Notes: generated by a model from the letters alone, not told the origin. A stretch of DNA of 64,000 nucleotides from Gimesia sp. (GCF_040219335.1 NZ_JAVJSQ010000007.1:1-64000); one strand, 5' to 3'. Positions 40,201 to 49,655 are shown, numbered from the stretch's first letter. Numbers and translations are program-made.

Positions 40201-40806
40201 TTTGAGTGTCGAGGTGGCCGGGGTGAACTCATCGAAAGCGGCCTGGGCCGGCTTCTGCTCGCGGGCGGTCAGCGCCCATTTCACATCATCGCCCGGCAGG
40301 AATTCCCATTCTCCTTTAAGCACGCATTCCAGAAAGTAACCGGCCAGAATCGGAGGTACGCCCCGGAAACCTCCCGGGCCTGCTTCATTATAAACGCGGA
40401 CCGCGATCGTATTGTACTTCCCCAGCTTGAGCGTTCCCGGCGGAACCTTGTAGCGCTGATAACTGTCGAAGCCACTTTCGAAGTTCGGGGGGAACTTTCC
40501 AATCTGACCGATGCGCGTCCCGTTGATATAGACTTCGTGGGCATCCGCCAGTTTTTCAATCGAGAGCGTCACCGAATCCCGCCAGAGGGGGCGGGCATTC
40601 ATGTCGGCCCAGTTATTGGGGACTTTGACGTAGCAGCGATACCAGGCGAACCCGTCCAGGTCTGCATATTTCCCTGCCTGCTGATCTTCCCAGGCTCCGG
40701 GGACCTGAATCAGCGAAGTTTCTGCATTAGATTCTGCCGCCGGAAGACAATTAGTACTGTAGAGGGTTAAAGTTACGAAGACTGCCCCAAAAACAGACAT
40801 TTTCAT
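37279..40806 (-). CDS. PVC-type membrane-bound dehydrogenase with HEAT repeats and cytochrome c domain
   Basis: A 1175-residue exported protein starting at MKMSVFGAVF (signal peptide ends near CLPAAES). Order: jelly-roll-like sugar-binding domain (about 30-160); beta-propeller dehydrogenase of the PVC type (about 210-600; for example FMSFDERGRMWVVQYRQYP and VYSGHNGGGTRG); HEAT-like helical repeats (about 620-1000); and a C-terminal heme domain with NCAKCHILFGEGKRVGPELT near 1060. These proteins are thought to oxidise sugars or alcohols in the periplasm and pass electrons to the cytochrome. Starts upstream (40920) would hide the signal peptide. It is monocistronic as far as visible. Confidence 0.88.
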   Translation of the reverse strand: MKMSVFGAVFVTLTLYSTNCLPAAESNAETSLIQVPGAWEDQQAGKYADLDGFAWYRCYVKVPNNWADMNARPLWRDSVTLSIEKLADAHEVYINGTRIGQIGKFPPNFESGFDSYQRYKVPPGTLKLGKYNTIAVRVYNEAGPGGFRGVPPILAGYFLECVLKGEWEFLPGDDVKWALTAREQKPAQAAFDEFTPATSTLKRSAKLSPGRRLSPEKSMTLFETDDDVAVDQLLTEPLVGQPLFMSFDERGRMWVVQYRQYPYPAGLKVLSRNKYYRMEFDRVSPPPPNHFPGNDRITIHEDTNGDGKYDAHKVFAGDLNIATSVVKGRGGIWVLNPPYLLFYPDKDNDDIPDGDPEVHLWGFGLSDTHSAPNSLQWGPDGWLYMVQGSNLVSHLKNTDKPDAKSIYCEGPGVWRYHPETGRYELFAEGGGNAFGLEVDADGRVYSGHNGGGTRGFYYVQGGYYEKGTERKYGDVSNPYAFGLLPFMKHAATPRFSHALVKYEGDTLPERFKGKLISVDPLHQYLVLTQVNQLGSSFQTEDVGFPLKSTDLGFRPVAIYTGPDGGVYIADFYEEFIAHGQHYQGQIDPNSGRVYRLRGKDAAPRKIEDLSQKSSRELLDLLKHPNEWHRRTALRLLGDRKDASVIPTLKQWIKENDGHLALEAFWALNLSQGFDDAVAEETLKHPHPMVRFWTVRLLGDDKVVSSHIGEQLIEAARNEPNAEVRGQLAATARRLPADLCLPLVEALSRYEADVDDPHQPLMLWWALESRSVSDREQVLALFKDKQFWERPLVQSALLERLIRRYATAGSRTDLVTCAKLFELAPDAKSRQLLMTGFENSFKGRSLAGLPEALVKALADAGGGSTTLQMRLGNQTAIQTALNALKSPGKNQAQLLDYIQVLGELQEPQARTVMQSLLSSTKNSDLQTGLLVALQKYQQPEIAAVILKRYPDFSESVREVALSTLVSRKEWTRDLLAAVEAGQLDAQAIPEDLVRKMTIHQDPQITELVGRHWKEIQGASNQQMQASIARISGVLEQGSSDVYRGKELYQQNCAKCHILFGEGKRVGPELTQYKRDDSLRMLMHVVNPSSEIREGFETYLVITDDGLVVSGFLYDQDKQIVVIRGADGQNVTIKRENIDEMIKQPKSLMPEGLLDKLSDQELRDLFGFLRSSQPVFK

Positions 40807-41036
40807 CTCTATGTACTCCAAGCAGAATATGCGCCCTTGAGAGAGCATGGTGATATTTAAATGATATTTATTTATTTGAACAGAAGGACGAGCGACTTTC
40901 AATATCGATAAAAAACGCACCCCGTTTTTGAAATAAAAGGGAATTGCCGGAAATTTCTCCGTTACAAACCGGGTGTCTGCGTAGAGAGGGTACTACAAGA
41001 CTGAAACAACTTGATGAACTTGCAGGAACCAGAACA

Positions 41037-41582
41037 GTGGAAACGACTCGGCTGATATTACGACGGTGGTGTGAGGGTGATGTCACACCTTTCGTCGAGC
41101 TCAATAAAGACCCACGCGTCATGCAGTATTATCCGTCCACGCTGACTTCCGAGCAGAGCGTGCAGATGGTGGAAGAAATCCGAAAGCACTTCGAAGAATA
41201 TGGCTTCGGCTTATGGGCCGTCGAAATTAAAGACCAGACTCCTTTCGCCGGATTCATCGGCCTGGCGGTTCCCCAGTTCACTGCGTTTTTTACTCCCTGC
41301 ATCGAGATCCTCTGGCGACTGGCAACCCCCTACTGGAACCAGGGATACGCTACGGAAGGCGCACACGCCGTGCTCGACTTCGGCTTTGATGAATGCAACC
41401 TGAAACAGATCGTTTCATTCACGGTCCCCGCCAATATCGCTTCGCGTCGCGTGATGGAAAAAATCGGCATGTCGTATATCGACAACTTCGATCATCCCGG
41501 ATTGCCCGAGAACGATCCGCTGCAGCGACATGTGCTCTACAGTATCACCCATTCGGAACGGGATGGACTCCTGCCGAACTAG
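41037..41582 (+). CDS. GNAT-family N-acetyltransferase (RimJ/RimL type)
   Basis: The 181-residue enzyme starts best at GTG 41037 (VETTRLILRRW, the classic RimJ/RimL opening), with GCAGGAACC just upstream. Motif A for acetyl-CoA is present in WRLATPYWNQGYATEGAHAV, and SRRVMEKIGM is the typical later motif. It transfers acetyl from acetyl-CoA to an amine, for example a protein N-terminus or small molecule; the substrate is unknown. The gene ends three bases before the convergent gene, with no room for a separate terminator. Confidence 0.85.
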   Translation: METTRLILRRWCEGDVTPFVELNKDPRVMQYYPSTLTSEQSVQMVEEIRKHFEEYGFGLWAVEIKDQTPFAGFIGLAVPQFTAFFTPCIEILWRLATPYWNQGYATEGAHAVLDFGFDECNLKQIVSFTVPANIASRRVMEKIGMSYIDNFDHPGLPENDPLQRHVLYSITHSERDGLLPN

Positions 41583-41585
41583 TCA

Positions 41586-43013
41586 TCACTTTGACAACCG
41601 GTCGAGGACGTTTCTGGTGATCTGCTGGACGATCGGATCTTTCCCGCGCAGCCCGTGTGCCCAGTCGGTGCTCCCCACCGTCAGCACGGTTCCGCCGTTG
41701 GTATACATCCCCAGGACCGCGGCGCCGACCCGATCTTTTTCGAAGCGATCGTACCACAGGCTGTCACCGGGAGCCCATTTCGCCGGACAGGTCGCCAGGA
41801 TCTGAAAGGACTTTGGAGTGCCATCTTTATGGGTCGGCACAGGCAGACCGTCCTGCATCACAAACTGACAGCCGTCGCATTCGTAACCGACAATCGTGTC
41901 TTTCCCCCCAAATTCGTCGCCCTGCTTAATCCCCGTTTTCGCAAAGATCCAGTGCTCGGGACGATGCACACGATACGCAGCGGAACCATCCATGAACTGA
42001 CCGTGGCTCTTATGATAGCCGCCGTACAGAAAGCCCACGCCCGTCAGTTGATTTTCCGGTCGATTGACCAGGTGATGACTCCAGAGCGTGGTCAAGGTGC
42101 TGTGATCGTCCGTCGGAAAAACAGGATCCTGGTTGTACCACTGCTTCCAGCAGGTCAGGGCGCGTCCGTCGTCTTCACTCCGCACCTGCCAGCAGACTGA
42201 ATTTCCACTAAAGAAGGCAACATTGCCTCCCTGCTTAATGTACTGCTCCAGGTGATCTCGCATCGGCGCAGACCAGTATTCATCATGGCCCACACTGAGA
42301 ACCAGTTTGTACTGCTGCAAAATTTCGGGATGAAATTCCAGATCACTGTTGGCGGCGTAGTCCAGCTGGTAACCGTTCTGTTCGGCCCAGGCGATGAACG
42401 GGTATTCCCAGTTCGAAAACTGACCAGCCAGTGGACGGTCAAACGAAACGCGGTGCCCCTGCAGATGATCGCGACCATGGTAACTGTACAGGCTCGAACC
42501 ACCCCAGTTGTTATAGGCATTGTAAGTGTTGGTCGAGAGTTGAATCAGGATTTTGGTTTCGGAACCGGGATTTTTGGGACGGATAATGAAAAACAGGCTC
42601 GACTCAGCCGAACGGGAATTCCGCTGAATAAATTTACCACCCCCGTCGCGTACCGCCAGACGGACGCTGTAATAACCGCTGGCCCAGGATTCGGGAACCG
42701 TCAACTCAAACGCCGCCGGCCAGCGACAGCCGTTTGACGAAGCATCTTCAGGCACGGGATAAGCGGCTCCGTTCTGACGCGTCTCTTTATAAACGGTTTT
42801 GTTCTCGGCTCCCAGGCGGGTAATCTCAATCGAGTACTGCGGTTCGGAACTGTTGAGGTGGAAATGAATCTTCTCGCCGGACTGATAGCTCAACTGATTC
42901 GTATAGCCCTCGATAAAAATCGAACCGGCATCATCTTCCGCAGCAGTTACAGGCACCGCAAACATTGTGGTCAAAACCAGCAGCAGCCACACACGAGAGA
43001 ACGTTGAAATCAT
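41586..43013 (-). CDS. secreted N,N-dimethylformamidase large-subunit-like protein
   Basis: A 475-residue protein with a signal peptide, an Ig-like beta domain (about 30-150), then a long domain resembling the C-terminal part of the dimethylformamidase beta subunit: NTYNAYNNWGGSSLYSYHG, EYPFIAWAEQNGYQLDYA, VLSVGHDEYWS, NVAFFSGNSVCWQVR. True DMFase is a cytoplasmic amidohydrolase; this exported relative probably acts on some other amide or is a glycan-related enzyme. It lies 134 bases after the AraC regulator on the same strand and could be cotranscribed with it. Confidence 0.75.
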   Translation of the reverse strand: MISTFSRVWLLLVLTTMFAVPVTAAEDDAGSIFIEGYTNQLSYQSGEKIHFHLNSSEPQYSIEITRLGAENKTVYKETRQNGAAYPVPEDASSNGCRWPAAFELTVPESWASGYYSVRLAVRDGGGKFIQRNSRSAESSLFFIIRPKNPGSETKILIQLSTNTYNAYNNWGGSSLYSYHGRDHLQGHRVSFDRPLAGQFSNWEYPFIAWAEQNGYQLDYAANSDLEFHPEILQQYKLVLSVGHDEYWSAPMRDHLEQYIKQGGNVAFFSGNSVCWQVRSEDDGRALTCWKQWYNQDPVFPTDDHSTLTTLWSHHLVNRPENQLTGVGFLYGGYHKSHGQFMDGSAAYRVHRPEHWIFAKTGIKQGDEFGGKDTIVGYECDGCQFVMQDGLPVPTHKDGTPKSFQILATCPAKWAPGDSLWYDRFEKDRVGAAVLGMYTNGGTVLTVGSTDWAHGLRGKDPIVQQITRNVLDRLSK

Positions 43014-43147
43014 GGTGATCTTCCTCAGACAGAACGGCGGGTATCAAATAAAGTTGTTGCTCTACTTTGATCGTACCATCGGCGGTTCCCCATCGCCATC
43101 AAACCAGCGGTCCGATTCGCAAGGAATTGTCTACCGTCCGGAAACAT

Positions 43148-44314
43148 TCAGCGGAGCGTATGACTCGATTGACGATATTCCCGGGGCGACATGCCCATCT
43201 CACGACCGAACATGCGAATCATCGCTTCCTGATGCTGAAAGCCACAGCGTTCTGCGATCTGTGAAATCGTCAGGTTGGTCTCCCTCAGCAGACGGGTGAT
43301 CCGGTTCAACTTTGCCTGGCGAATTTCACTGGCCGGCGAGCGATGCAGGGCCTTCTGAAAACGATGTTCCAGAATGCGCCGCGAGACGTTCAGCTGCTGC
43401 GTGAGATCGGTGACCTGCAGGGGGAGATGTGCCTGCTGACGAATCAGCTGGATCGCCTCGCGAACCAGGTCGTCATCGGCAAACAGCGTATCCGTAGAAG
43501 CCCGCTCTTCGATGGACAGGGGAGGAATCAGCACCGGCGTCTTCGGCGCGGGCTGCCCCTGAATCATCTGATCCAGCAACTGTGCCGCGGCATGACCGAC
43601 GACATGCGGTCCCTGGTTGATACAGGATAATGGCACCGGCGACAGCGCCGACATCAGCGGGTCGTGCTCGATGCTGAGGATCGCCACCTGGTCAGGGATT
43701 TCCAGATGATGATTCACGCAGACCGTCGCTACTTCGCGTCCCACCTTGCTCGACCAGACCAGTAACGCGACCGGCTTAGGCAGTTCCCGCAACCATTCTT
43801 TGAGTCGATGCTGCTGCTGTTCGTAGTCCGCTTCCTTCGTCAGTTCGTAATAAGGGAAGTCATAACAGACGCCCCCCGCCTCGCTGACCGCCGATTCAAA
43901 ATCGTGCTGAATGGTGGGAGGGTATTTCAAATTAGGGTCGGCACCAATATAGCCAAACGAACGAAAGCCCTTGTTAAGGAAGAAGTCCGCCGCCATGCGG
44001 GCACAGGCCCGTTCGTCTGAAACGACTTTCGGAATGCGGGTCGAATGCGTTCCCAGCCAGGAGACATTCACCGCGGGCAGGCGCCGCCCGATAATCGACT
44101 GACGAATGCGTGCGTCCGTCAAGCGACAGATGGTGCCGTGCCCGTGCCAGGAGGCGGGAATCTGCAGCTGTTCTTTGAGTCCCCGGAATTCAATCCAGAA
44201 GTCCCAGCCCCCCTGCTCGAAAGCATAGTCGGCAATCCCCTGAATGATCTGGCGGCTCCAGTCGCTGGAGGTCTGGATCAGGAGTGCGATTTTTCGACGT
44301 TCAGGAAATCTCAT
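43148..44314 (-). CDS. XylR-type transcription regulator: sugar-binding domain plus AraC helix-turn-helix
   Basis: A 388-residue protein from MRFPERRKIALL (44314). Residues about 8-270 form a LacI/periplasmic-binding-like sensor (FGYIGADP, VAILSIEHDPLMS, CINQGPHVVG), and about 290-385 the AraC/XylS double helix-turn-helix (LNVSRRILEHRFQKAL, ISQIAERCGFQHQEAMIRMF, GMSPREYRQ). XylR-type regulators respond to sugars. Targets are likely the downstream dimethylformamidase-like gene and perhaps the divergent phosphonate operon, whose start is about 300 bases away. Upstream in-frame ATG 44407 is rejected because the family begins near the sensor. Confidence 0.88.
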   Translation of the reverse strand: MRFPERRKIALLIQTSSDWSRQIIQGIADYAFEQGGWDFWIEFRGLKEQLQIPASWHGHGTICRLTDARIRQSIIGRRLPAVNVSWLGTHSTRIPKVVSDERACARMAADFFLNKGFRSFGYIGADPNLKYPPTIQHDFESAVSEAGGVCYDFPYYELTKEADYEQQQHRLKEWLRELPKPVALLVWSSKVGREVATVCVNHHLEIPDQVAILSIEHDPLMSALSPVPLSCINQGPHVVGHAAAQLLDQMIQGQPAPKTPVLIPPLSIEERASTDTLFADDDLVREAIQLIRQQAHLPLQVTDLTQQLNVSRRILEHRFQKALHRSPASEIRQAKLNRITRLLRETNLTISQIAERCGFQHQEAMIRMFGREMGMSPREYRQSSHTLR

Positions 44315-44441
44315 CGTAATACTTCTACAGCAAACAGGGATTGGCGTTACCAGAGTTCTATGAACCGATACACTGTCAGAGAATGTTAAAGAACCCGTGA
44401 AGCCCATGTAAATATTATCAATTTAACTGCGTATATTATCA

Positions 44442-44469
44442 TTGTATTCTGCACGCTGATCCCGATACT
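44442..44469 (+). promoter_or_regulatory. candidate promoter of the phosphonate operon
   Basis: TTGTAT (44442-44447), 16-base spacer, GATACT (44464-44469), about 150 bases before the first gene. The -35 is imperfect, so this is a modest call. Confidence 0.35.
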
Positions 44470-44513
44470 AGGCAATACTTAACTTTAAGTTTGGCACACT
44501 GAAGTTTGACAGT

Positions 44514-44548
44514 GCCTGGTGGGTAGAGTTCCTGTCTGCCCACCAGGC
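44514..44548 (+). promoter_or_regulatory. strong hairpin in the leader of the phosphonate operon
   Basis: GCCTGGTGGG (44514-44523) pairs perfectly with CCCACCAGGC (44539-44548) around a 15-base loop. It lies between the candidate promoter and the first start codon at 44622. It could be an attenuator, an RNA-stability element or a binding site; it has no T-tract. Confidence 0.5.
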
Positions 44549-44621
44549 CGCGAACTTCCTGACCTTCATCCGATGGGAAACTCAAGCGACTCTCTCGTTC
44601 GGGTCTCACCGATAGCAAACC

Positions 44622-45779
44622 ATGTCGACTCAGACTTACCAGCGAAAATATGATGTCATCGTCATCGGCGGTGGCGTACTTGGTGCGTTTCATGCATACT
44701 TTGCCATGCAACGGGGCTGGAAAACGCTCCTCATAGAACGGGATATCTTTCCCCAGCAGGCATCCGTCCGCAATTTTGGCCTCATCATCCCCAGTGCCAT
44801 GCCCCCCGGAATCTGGCGCGATCGTGCCCTGGCCTCCTCGGAAATTTACGAAGAGCTGACCCGTCAGCTGGGGATCCCCCTGCGACAGGCGGGCACTCAG
44901 TACCTGGCACACACGGAAGCGGAAGCCGATTTCCTGAAACAACTCGCAGACACGCAACAGGACGCTCTCTGTCCCGCGAAGTTCCTCAACGCCGAAGAGA
45001 CCATCCGTTCGAGCTGCTGTCTGAATCCGGAATTCTGCACGGGCAGTCTCTTCTTCCCCCAGGATCTGCAACTCGATCCTGGCCAGTTTTTTCGCGAACT
45101 CATCAACTGGATTGCCTGCACCTCGGACTGCGATTACCTGCCGAAAACCACAGCGGTCTCGGTACGGGAACGCAGCAGCCACTGCCAGGTCAAAATTGCG
45201 GACGGCAGATCCTTTCACGCACAACAGGTGATTGTCTGCTCCGGCGCTGATCTGCAGACCCTGTTTCCCGAAGCGTATATCGAACGCAACGTGCAGTACT
45301 GCAAGCTGCAGATGCTCAAGATTTCCAATCCGGAAAACCGCACACTGGGCACCAGTATCGCCTCGCCGATCGCGCTGACCAGGTATCCCGCATTCCTGAA
45401 CGCTCAGTTTCTGCAGGGCATCAATCTTGAGGGCCCCGAACCCACGCTGCAGGAACATGGCATTCAGATCTGGATGACGCAGAACCAGGACAACGAATTC
45501 ATCCTCGGCGATTCGCACGCGTATTCAGTCGATCCCCCTCCCGAACGCATGTCGGCTGAGGTGGAAGAACTCATCATAAATTATGCACGAAAGATGTTCG
45601 TGAAACTGGATTTTCAGGTCACAGACCGCTGGTGCGGCATTTATACTGAGGAGAAGTCTGCAGGCCTGTTCCACAAACAGCAGGGCGAGCGCATTCAGCT
45701 TCTCACCGGCATCGGCGGCAAAGGAATGACGACGGGACCAGGTCTGGCAAAAGAAAATATCGGTCAACTCTCTCTTTGA
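44622..45779 (+). CDS. FAD-dependent oxidoreductase of the phosphonate cluster (TIGR03364 type)
   Basis: A 385-residue D-amino-acid-oxidase-like flavoprotein. VIVIGGGVLGAFHAYFAMQR (residues about 12-31) is the FAD-binding Rossmann loop, RNFGLIIPS is the DAO-family second motif, and LTGIGGKGMTTGPGLA closes the FAD site near the C-terminus. The gene heads a run with MFS, HD-domain, phnX and phnW genes. That is the setting of the TIGR03364 oxidoreductases, which are thought to deaminate an aminophosphonate such as 2-aminoethylphosphonate or a methylated form. The MFS gene starts 13 bases after the stop. Confidence 0.88.
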   Translation: MSTQTYQRKYDVIVIGGGVLGAFHAYFAMQRGWKTLLIERDIFPQQASVRNFGLIIPSAMPPGIWRDRALASSEIYEELTRQLGIPLRQAGTQYLAHTEAEADFLKQLADTQQDALCPAKFLNAEETIRSSCCLNPEFCTGSLFFPQDLQLDPGQFFRELINWIACTSDCDYLPKTTAVSVRERSSHCQVKIADGRSFHAQQVIVCSGADLQTLFPEAYIERNVQYCKLQMLKISNPENRTLGTSIASPIALTRYPAFLNAQFLQGINLEGPEPTLQEHGIQIWMTQNQDNEFILGDSHAYSVDPPPERMSAEVEELIINYARKMFVKLDFQVTDRWCGIYTEEKSAGLFHKQQGERIQLLTGIGGKGMTTGPGLAKENIGQLSL

Positions 45780-45792
45780 AAAGCAGCACCTG

Positions 45793-47151
45793 ATGTCCAA
45801 GAACCCCAATCGTAACTGGCAGCTCATGACGCTGACGAGCCTGTTTCTCGGCTACGTCGGATACTACATCTGCCGCTCTAATCTGGCCGTCGCCACGCCA
45901 CTGCTGCTGGGAGAAGAAGCCGGCCTGGGTATCACGAAAATCCAGATTGGTACCGTCGCCTCGGTCGGAGTCATGCTGTATGCCTTTGGAAAAATCATTA
46001 ACGGCTACCTGGCCGACTTCCTCGGCGGTCGCCAGATGTTTCTGACCGGCATGCTCTGTTCGATTCTGTTTTCCGTTTTTTTCGGACTGGCGGGCGGGCT
46101 GACCCTGTTCATTGTCATCTGGGCCGGCAACCGCTTTGTGCAGTCCATGGGCTGGGTGGCTCTGGTCAAAACCGCATCGCGCTGGTATCCCGTCCAGTGG
46201 CATGCGACCGTGATGGCCATTCTTTCGCTCTCGTTTCTGTTTGGTGATGCCTTCGCTCGCGTCTACCTCGGCAGCCTGATCATGCTCGGAGAGAAATATA
46301 GTTCACTCAGTTTTATGGCCAACTGGCGCACCGTCTTCTTTGTCGCCGCAGGGACATTAACGGCGATCGCGGTCTTCGTTTACTTCACCCTGAAGTCGAG
46401 CCCCATCGATGTCGGCCTGGAAGAACCGGAAGCCAATCCGCTCAACGTCTTTGGGGCAGAAGGTAACCACGCGCAGCGGATTTCGATCAAAGAGGTACTC
46501 AAGCCCCTGGTCGCCAGTCCGCTGTTCTGGCTGATCTGCGTCATGAACTTCAGCCTGACACTGGTTCGTGAAACGTTTAATTTCTGGACACCGACCTTTT
46601 TAAATGAAGTGGCGCAATTCGATATCGGATCGGCGGCGGTGGGCAGTATGCTGTTTCCGCTGGTAGGCGGTTGTTCGGCCCTGCTGGCCGGAGTGATCTC
46701 CGACCGACTCCGCGGCCGCCACGGCCGAGTCGTGCTACCCAGCCTGATTCTGCTCGTACTCTCGCTGACCCTGTTGAGCACTGTCGATGTGACCGGCAAG
46801 CCTTACCTGGCTTTAACGCTCCTGTCGCTCGTCGCATTTTTCCTGATGGCCCCCTACTCCTTCCTGTCCGGCGTGATGGCTATCGACCTGGGAGGCAAAC
46901 GGGGCTGTTCGACCGTCGCAGGACTCGTCGATTCCGCCGGCTACCTGGGTGCCATCCTGTCCGGACATACGGTCGGCATGATTGCCCAGTACTACGGCTG
47001 GAAGATGGCCTTCGGCGGACTGGCCGGCATCTGCTGTACCGCCATCATTGCCGGCGTCATTTACTGGATGATCCAGGAACGTGAAATGAACCTGGCGCAA
47101 ACCCTGTCCGAAATCAATCCCCCGGAGGCAAACGATGTCACCCCTGGTTGA
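45793..47151 (+). CDS. MFS transporter, organophosphate/phosphonate type
   Basis: A 452-residue, 12-helix major-facilitator protein resembling the organophosphate:phosphate antiporter group (GlpT/UhpT-like): YVGYYICRSNLAVATPLLL near the start and a conserved region GRQMF after helix 2. By context it imports an aminophosphonate or related compound for the enzymes encoded around it. Its last codons overlap the next gene by 17 bases, so translation is coupled. It lies in the inner membrane. Confidence 0.85.
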   Translation: MSKNPNRNWQLMTLTSLFLGYVGYYICRSNLAVATPLLLGEEAGLGITKIQIGTVASVGVMLYAFGKIINGYLADFLGGRQMFLTGMLCSILFSVFFGLAGGLTLFIVIWAGNRFVQSMGWVALVKTASRWYPVQWHATVMAILSLSFLFGDAFARVYLGSLIMLGEKYSSLSFMANWRTVFFVAAGTLTAIAVFVYFTLKSSPIDVGLEEPEANPLNVFGAEGNHAQRISIKEVLKPLVASPLFWLICVMNFSLTLVRETFNFWTPTFLNEVAQFDIGSAAVGSMLFPLVGGCSALLAGVISDRLRGRHGRVVLPSLILLVLSLTLLSTVDVTGKPYLALTLLSLVAFFLMAPYSFLSGVMAIDLGGKRGCSTVAGLVDSAGYLGAILSGHTVGMIAQYYGWKMAFGGLAGICCTAIIAGVIYWMIQEREMNLAQTLSEINPPEANDVTPG

Positions 47152-47716
47152 GACGCGTGAAATTCTGGATGAGATCCGTACGCTCTTCGCGGAAAAGGGC
47201 AACGACATGTATGCCGGCGAAGCCGTTTCACAAACGGAACACGCTCTGCAGGCGGCCTCCACTGCCGAGCAGGAACAGGCGTCACCGGAACTGATCACCG
47301 CAGCCCTGCTGCACGATGTGGGTCATCTGCTGCACAAGCACTCCGAAGACTGTGCCATTCAGGGCATTGATGATCTGCACGAACGCATTGGCGCCGCCTG
47401 GCTGAAGCAACACTTTCTCGAAGCGGTCACCGAACCCATCCGCCTGCACGTGGATGCCAAACGATACCGCTGTGCCACCGACGAAGAATACCTGTCCCGC
47501 CTGTCCCCCGCATCCGTATTGAGCCTGGAACTGCAGGGCGGTCCCTTCGATGCACGCGAACAGAGACAGTTTGAAAACAATCCCTGGTACGAGGAAGCGC
47601 TCCGCCTGCGGACCTGGGATGAAGCGGCCAAAATTCCCGGCTTAGCAACGCCGGATCTGGAATATTTTTTAACCTTTGTCCAACGGGTGCTGGAGCATCC
47701 CGTGGACCTCAACTGA
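47135..47716 (+). CDS. phosphonate-degradation-associated HD-domain protein
   Basis: A 193-residue HD-superfamily protein with LLHDVGHLLHKHSED near residue 57, where the H-D pair binds metal, and an upstream His. This size and place match the HDIG-type oxidase-like family linked to phosphonate clusters (TIGR03276); its best-studied relatives, PhnZ-type enzymes, oxidatively cleave 2-amino-1-hydroxyethylphosphonate with a di-iron site. Whether this one does so is not proven, as PhnX/PhnW already form a full pathway here. The start lies inside the MFS gene. Confidence 0.85.
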   Translation: MSPLVETREILDEIRTLFAEKGNDMYAGEAVSQTEHALQAASTAEQEQASPELITAALLHDVGHLLHKHSEDCAIQGIDDLHERIGAAWLKQHFLEAVTEPIRLHVDAKRYRCATDEEYLSRLSPASVLSLELQGGPFDAREQRQFENNPWYEEALRLRTWDEAAKIPGLATPDLEYFLTFVQRVLEHPVDLN

Positions 47717-47728
47717 TTGAAAGTCAGC

Positions 47729-48535
47729 ATGCAACCGACACAGATTAAACTCGCAATTTTTGACTGGGCCGGCACAACCATCGACCATGGCTGTTTCGCT
47801 CCGATCTCCGCCTTCATCAAAGCCTTCAAGGCCTGTGGTGTCGAGGTCACCCCGCAACAGGCACGCGGACCGATGGGCCTGCATAAACAGGATCATATCC
47901 GCAGTCTGTTTCAGCTCGACGAAATCGCCAGCCAGTGGGAAGCACTACACCAGCGTCCCTGGTCTGAAGACGATGTGAAACAGATTTACGAAACGTTCAT
48001 GCCGCTGCAGATCGAGGAAGCGAAACTCTATACCGAGCTGGTCCCCGGCCTGTGTGCGTCACTCGCGCCACTCAAGGAACGGGGAATTAAAATCGGTTCC
48101 ACCACTGGCTACCCGCGCGTGGTGGCCGACCCGATTCTCGTGTCCGCACGCGAACAGGGTTACTCTCCCGACTTTTCCATGTGTGCCGACGAGGTCCCCG
48201 CCGGACGCCCTGCTCCCTGGATGATCTACCGCAATATGGAAACGCTCGGCGTCTATCCCCCGCGTGCAGTGATCAAAGTCGGCGACACCGTACCTGATAT
48301 TGAAGCGGGCCTGAATGCAGGCACCTGGACAGTCGGTCTGACCCAGACCGGCAGTGAAGTGGGACTGAGTGTCTCCGAACTGGAGGCCCTCACTCCGGAA
48401 GAAAAACAGCAGCGCTTACAGGCTGCCGAAACCAAACTCAAAAACGCAGGCGCTCACTTTGTCATCCCGACACTCGAGGGGCTGTCCGCCATCATTGACC
48501 AGATTGAAGCAGGTAGTGTGCCCTATGGATGCTGA
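47729..48535 (+). CDS. phnX: phosphonoacetaldehyde hydrolase
   Basis: A 268-residue HAD-family enzyme. [13 protein letters not shown] (nucleophile Asp in D-W-A-G-T) is diagnostic of phosphonatase, and the cap region has [12 protein letters not shown] with the Schiff-base lysine. It splits phosphonoacetaldehyde into acetaldehyde and phosphate, the step after PhnW. An upstream TTG at 47717 would add four residues, but the ATG at 47729 is standard. The phnW start overlaps its end by 11 bases. Confidence 0.95.
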   Translation: MQPTQIKLAIFDWAGTTIDHGCFAPISAFIKAFKACGVEVTPQQARGPMGLHKQDHIRSLFQLDEIASQWEALHQRPWSEDDVKQIYETFMPLQIEEAKLYTELVPGLCASLAPLKERGIKIGSTTGYPRVVADPILVSAREQGYSPDFSMCADEVPAGRPAPWMIYRNMETLGVYPPRAVIKVGDTVPDIEAGLNAGTWTVGLTQTGSEVGLSVSELEALTPEEKQQRLQAAETKLKNAGAHFVIPTLEGLSAIIDQIEAGSVPYGC

Positions 48536-49655
48536 TATTCCTTACTTACTGTTGACTCCCGGTCCCCTGACGACAACCAGAACCGTCCGTGAAGCGATGC
48601 TGGCCGACTACTCAACGTGGGATGTGGACTACAATCAGCGCGTGGTGGAAATCCGCGAACGACTCGTGCAACTGGCGACAACCGGCCCCGGATATACGTC
48701 GGTTCTGATGCAGGGGAGCGGAACGTTTGCCGTCGAAGCGACCATCGGCTCGGTTATTCCCCCCGATGGGAAACTGCTGCTGATTTCCAACGGTGCCTAC
48801 GGCGATCGCATTGGCCAGATCGCCGACTGCCTGAAGATCCCACGCGTCACACTTTCCTGCCCGGAAACCGAGAGCCCCGATCTGGATCAGATCCGCCAGA
48901 CCCTGGCCAACGACGCCTCAATCACGCATGTGGCTCTGGTGCACTGTGAAACGACTACCGGCATGCTGAACCCGGCCCGGGAAGTGGGTCAGATCGTCGC
49001 GGACGCAGGTCGCGATTATATCCTGGATGCGATGTCCTCCTTCGGCGGCATCCCGCTGACGATGGAAGAGTTTCACATCGACTACCTGATTTCGTCCGCC
49101 AATAAATGTATTCAGGGAGTCCCCGGATTCGGATTCGTGATTGCCCGTCAGCAGAAGCTGGAACAGACGAAAGGCTATGCCCGCTCGCTGAGCCTGGATC
49201 TGTATGATCAATGGAACGAAATGGAACAGAAGGGGGGCAAATGGCGCTATACTTCCCCGACGCATGTGGTGAATGCGTTTCTGCAGGCATTGAACGAGCT
49301 GGACGCTGAGGGGGGCGTCACCGCCCGGCATGTCCGCTTCGTCGAAAACCAGACGAGGCTCGTCCGGGAAATGGAACAGCGGGGACTGCGCACCCTGCTG
49401 CCCCGGGAGTTGCAGTCACCCATCATCACTTCTTTCTACTATCCTGAATTCGACGGCTTCTCCTTTAACCACTTCTATGATGAACTCAAACGCCGCCGGT
49501 ATGTAATTTATCCCGGTAAAATCAGTCAGGCTGAGACGTTCCGCATCGGTAACATCGGCCATGTTTTCCCCGAGGACATGGAGCAACTGGTCGCTCAGAT
49601 CGAACTGGTCCTGGCTGAAATGCAGGTTACATCTGGACAGATCACATCAGGTTAA
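48525..49655 (+). CDS. phnW: 2-aminoethylphosphonate-pyruvate transaminase
   Basis: A 376-residue class V aminotransferase. It begins [20 protein letters not shown], the usual PhnW opening; DAMSSFGG carries the Asp that contacts PLP, and [16 protein letters not shown] near residue 190 holds the PLP lysine. It converts 2-aminoethylphosphonate and pyruvate to phosphonoacetaldehyde and alanine. The start at 48525 overlaps phnX by 11 bases; earlier in-frame starts would lie deep in phnX. It is the last gene of the tight part of the cluster. Confidence 0.95.
   Translation: MDADIPYLLLTPGPLTTTRTVREAMLADYSTWDVDYNQRVVEIRERLVQLATTGPGYTSVLMQGSGTFAVEATIGSVIPPDGKLLLISNGAYGDRIGQIADCLKIPRVTLSCPETESPDLDQIRQTLANDASITHVALVHCETTTGMLNPAREVGQIVADAGRDYILDAMSSFGGIPLTMEEFHIDYLISSANKCIQGVPGFGFVIARQQKLEQTKGYARSLSLDLYDQWNEMEQKGGKWRYTSPTHVVNAFLQALNELDAEGGVTARHVRFVENQTRLVREMEQRGLRTLLPRELQSPIITSFYYPEFDGFSFNHFYDELKRRRYVIYPGKISQAETFRIGNIGHVFPEDMEQLVAQIELVLAEMQVTSGQITSG

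Noticed and set aside
44439..45518. Minus-strand frame opposite the FAD oxidoreductase and its leader
   Set aside because: Overlaps the certain flavoprotein gene and has no motif.
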